Below are positions 17,681 through 19,249 of a stretch of DNA of 19,249 nt, piece by piece. This DNA comes from Beroe ovata (lineage: Eukaryota > Ctenophora > Nuda > Beroida > Beroidae): positions 356,734 to 375,982 of the forward strand of contig CAMPET010000049.1 of assembly GCA_946803715.1 (NCBI GenBank), read 5' to 3'. Below the pieces are notes generated by a model. The model saw only the letters and a list, made by a program, of their open reading frames with translations. It had not been told where the DNA came from and did not search any database. The position numbers and the translations under genes are program-made. How positions within the stretch are numbered: position 1 is the stretch's first letter; each line of letters starts with the position of its first letter.

Positions 17681-17754
17681 CTGTTAAAATACAGAGTGAT
17701 CACCGATATGTATTGGAATTGGGGGCGTGAGAGTGCTGTGTCTGTACTGTTTGT

Positions 17755-17755
17755 N
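17755..17755. other. Undetermined base at the junction of the two copies
   Basis: A lone N lies between the microsatellite edge of copy 1 (TTTGT) and a sequence that starts inside RGS exon 5 in copy 2. This is where an assembler would join two contigs. It breaks exon 5 of copy 2 after 17 nt. Confidence 0.85.
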
Positions 17756-17772
17756 GAACAACGTCACGTTGC
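17756..17772 (-). pseudogene. RGS gene exon 5, second copy, truncated at N
   Basis: Only the first 17 nt (GCAACGTGACGTTGTTC) after the acceptor remain before the N. Truncation by the assembly is more likely than a real break. Confidence 0.75.
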
Positions 17773-17906
17773 CTAGCAACACACGTGTCTATTAATACAT
17801 GTGCTTAGCAACATACGTGTCACAGCACTCGCACAGCAACATTACACGTTGCCTAGAAGTGAGTGCTTTCGATCGAGCAACATGCAGTACTTATCCCCGG
17901 TTTTAC

Positions 17907-18014
17907 CTTTAGCAATGTCGAATACAGTGTAGGGAACATAGTCCTTAGCAGTGAGAAGAGCGATTCTGATATCTGAGGTTACGGCAGGACCTAATCCTAC
18001 TGACTGAGGCGCAC
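17907..18014 (-). CDS. RGS gene exon 4, second copy
   Basis: A 108-nt exon with the same protein as copy 1. It leaves one base, so splicing to exon 1 of copy 1 would shift the frame and reach a stop within nine codons, whereas skipping copy 1 to reach exon 5 (16455) keeps frame. Confidence 0.82.
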
Positions 18015-18132
18015 CTGAACGATCAATAAATCAGTGTGACTGTGTAGTTTATTCAGTTATAATCAGCTCGAAAGTGGTGTTCTTGATAGATTCACGAGTT
18101 ATCAAAGAGCACACCTTATGCGGGACACAATA

Positions 18133-18185
18133 TGGGGATTTTGGCAAAAAATCCCCATATTTTTGTCCTACCAAAATTGTAGCCG
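18133..18185. repeat. 53-bp hairpin-bearing insertion in one copy
   Basis: Copy 2 has an extra block between CACAATA and CCACATTA compared with 16785-16800. It starts with a near-perfect hairpin (ATGGGGATTTT...AAAATCCCCAT). TGGGGATTTT also recurs about 85 bp further on (18218-18231), so local duplication/inversion or a small hairpin element are both possible. Confidence 0.6.
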
Positions 18186-18309
18186 CCACATTAAAATTCC
18201 CTATGGGGGACGCAATTTGGGGATTTTTTGGGGAAAAGACCATATTTTCGTTCTCCAAGTAATCCGGAATTTTGATCCACATTGATAATCCATTAGTAGA
18301 TAGGGATAC

Positions 18310-18449
18310 CTGGTGCCATGAAAGTGTGCCAGATTCTCCAGCCTGCCCTCTTGAGGATGCCCCTATCTGCCTTCCTCTCCTCGTACATCCTGTACTCTGT
18401 TACCTCCTCACAGAATGATAGCACGTTTAGCAGCTCTCCATTACCGTTC
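18310..18449 (-). CDS. RGS gene exon 3, second copy
   Basis: A 140-nt exon with donor GTATCC and acceptor GCCTAG. The protein is the same as copy 1 as far as I can read, with a silent ACT/ACG change in WHTFM. Confidence 0.82.
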
Positions 18450-18545
18450 CTAGGCAACACGTTAGTCACGTGATAAACTGGGTCACGTTACTCATTCGCG
18501 GTCACCTAATTGTTACTGTCATGGGAAGAGTTTTATCCAACCTAC

Positions 18546-18623
18546 CTATCCAACCAGCGTCTGAATGGACCACCAGCATTCTTATCACTCCGAACTCCGA
18601 ATGCAAAATGGTCCTTCTTCGAA
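18546..18623 (-). CDS. RGS gene exon 2, second copy
   Basis: A 78-nt exon with the same borders and phases as copy 1. It encodes SKKDHFAFGVRSDKNAGGPF, with Ala for Val. Confidence 0.8.
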
Positions 18624-19000
18624 CTGAAACAATGAACAACATATGTACACAAATCTCGGTGAACTAATAAGGAACAGATCTTGTAGAAGAATTATTGAAG
18701 CATAATTATGTAATTAGCAGCAACAGAATACAGTAATGATCCAATGACCTATGGCTCGATGTAATTATAACGCTCTGGGATGACTGACTAGAGCTGCTCT
18801 GGTAACGGTGGTATGGATTGCAATCCTCACACTACAAACTGTTCTAAGTAGGAGTGCGTATGAGGGCTTGGAATTGAAGCTCCACGCGATTGGTGTCCAC
18901 TCGATACACCAAATTTCAACTCGATTTAACCAATAAAGACCCTGTTCACATTGGATTCGATACCCATCACATACACATTAAATGATACATTCTATCATAC

Positions 19001-19095
19001 CTCACTATGGAAGCGGAGACGTTTCTCAGTCTGCCACTGATAATTCTCTGGTCATGTTCCCTGAACATATCAACCCAGTTTGTGGTGTCGTTTAT
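19001..19095 (-). CDS. RGS gene exon 1, second copy
   Basis: A 95-nt exon with acceptor TTTTAACAG and donor GTATGA, as in copy 1. It encodes INDTTNWVDMFREHDQRIIS; Gln replaces the His of copy 1. The protein is otherwise the same, with silent changes. Confidence 0.8.
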
Positions 19096-19181
19096 CTGTT
19101 AAAATACAGAGTGATCACCGATATGTATATCACCTGATATGCATTGGGATTGGGGGCGTGAGAGAGCTGTGTCTGTACAGT

Positions 19182-19249
19182 TTGTGTGTGTGTGTGTGTA
19201 TGTGTGTGTGTATGTGTATGTGTTTGTGTGTGTGTGTGTGTGTTTGTGT
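19182..19249. repeat. TG microsatellite with TATG/TTTG variants
   Basis: A (TG)n run interrupted by TATG and TTTG continues past the window edge. Copy 1 breaks at the equivalent position. Confidence 0.95.

Larger units (their letters stand above)
16439..17754. repeat. Copy 1 of tandem segment (RGS exons 1-4 and start of 5)
   Basis: This segment aligns end to end with 17756-19185, including introns. It ends in TCTGTACTGTTTGT, which in copy 2 leads straight into the TG microsatellite. Differences are scattered substitutions plus several indels. Coding differences I can see include one Gln/His in exon 1 and one Val/Ala in exon 2; the others noted are silent. Confidence 0.9.
17756..19185. repeat. 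Copy 2 of tandem segment, probably the other haplotype
   Basis: The segment repeats 16439-17754 in the same orientation and is longer by insertions of about 33 bp (near 17790), 53 bp (18133-18185), 6 bp (near 18512) and about 20 bp (near 18905), plus a few bases near 19125. All splice sites are kept. Exon 5 is cut at the N. Confidence 0.9.

Overview
This is eukaryotic nuclear DNA, most likely from an invertebrate animal. It has GT-AG introns of roughly 100-700 bp (one of 2.9 kb), multi-RGS-domain and PAN/CCP-type protein architecture, microsatellites and satellite repeats, no operons, and two near-identical but clearly diverged copies of one segment, as expected from a highly heterozygous genome. 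I cannot name the species. Two single-base N positions (14499 and 17755) show that this is a draft scaffold.

Right half, minus strand: the 3' part of a large multi-exon gene runs from about 17680 (further 5' exons lie outside the window) down to a stop near 9313. I assembled 16 exons by hand. Splice phases agree at every junction, and the exons add up to 2088 nt (695 codons plus stop). The product has at least two regulator-of-G-protein-signalling (RGS) modules, separated by a basic/acidic linker, an additional helical RGS-like segment and low-complexity linkers. RGS22 is the best family match. Exons 1-4 and the first 17 nt of exon 5 recur in tandem at 17756-19095, directly after an N. This second copy is best explained as the other haplotype wrongly placed in tandem, although a real partial duplication is possible.

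Nested gene, plus strand: the 2.9 kb intron between RGS exons 9 and 10 (11169-14106) holds an intronless coding region of 396 codons (11957-13147). It encodes a secreted-then-anchored protein: signal peptide, PAN/Apple-like domain, beta-trefoil/ricin-like middle, Sushi/CCP-like domain, C-terminal membrane helix. A 27-bp minisatellite starts at its stop codon. Further along the same intron (13445-14045) there are broken, coding-like plus-strand pieces, the first resembling the N-terminus of a type II membrane protein.

Left half (1-9100): mostly intergenic and repeat-rich. It has a 505-bp foldback element with G/C-rich arms (766-1270), a related solo end with an 11-bp tandem (4726-4807), a 211-bp satellite array (1393-2268) whose relative lies in an RGS-gene intron (14316-14819), several perfect palindromes, and two stretches of coding-like but unplaced sequence (566-739; 5725-6118). 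I found no tRNA, rRNA or CRISPR.
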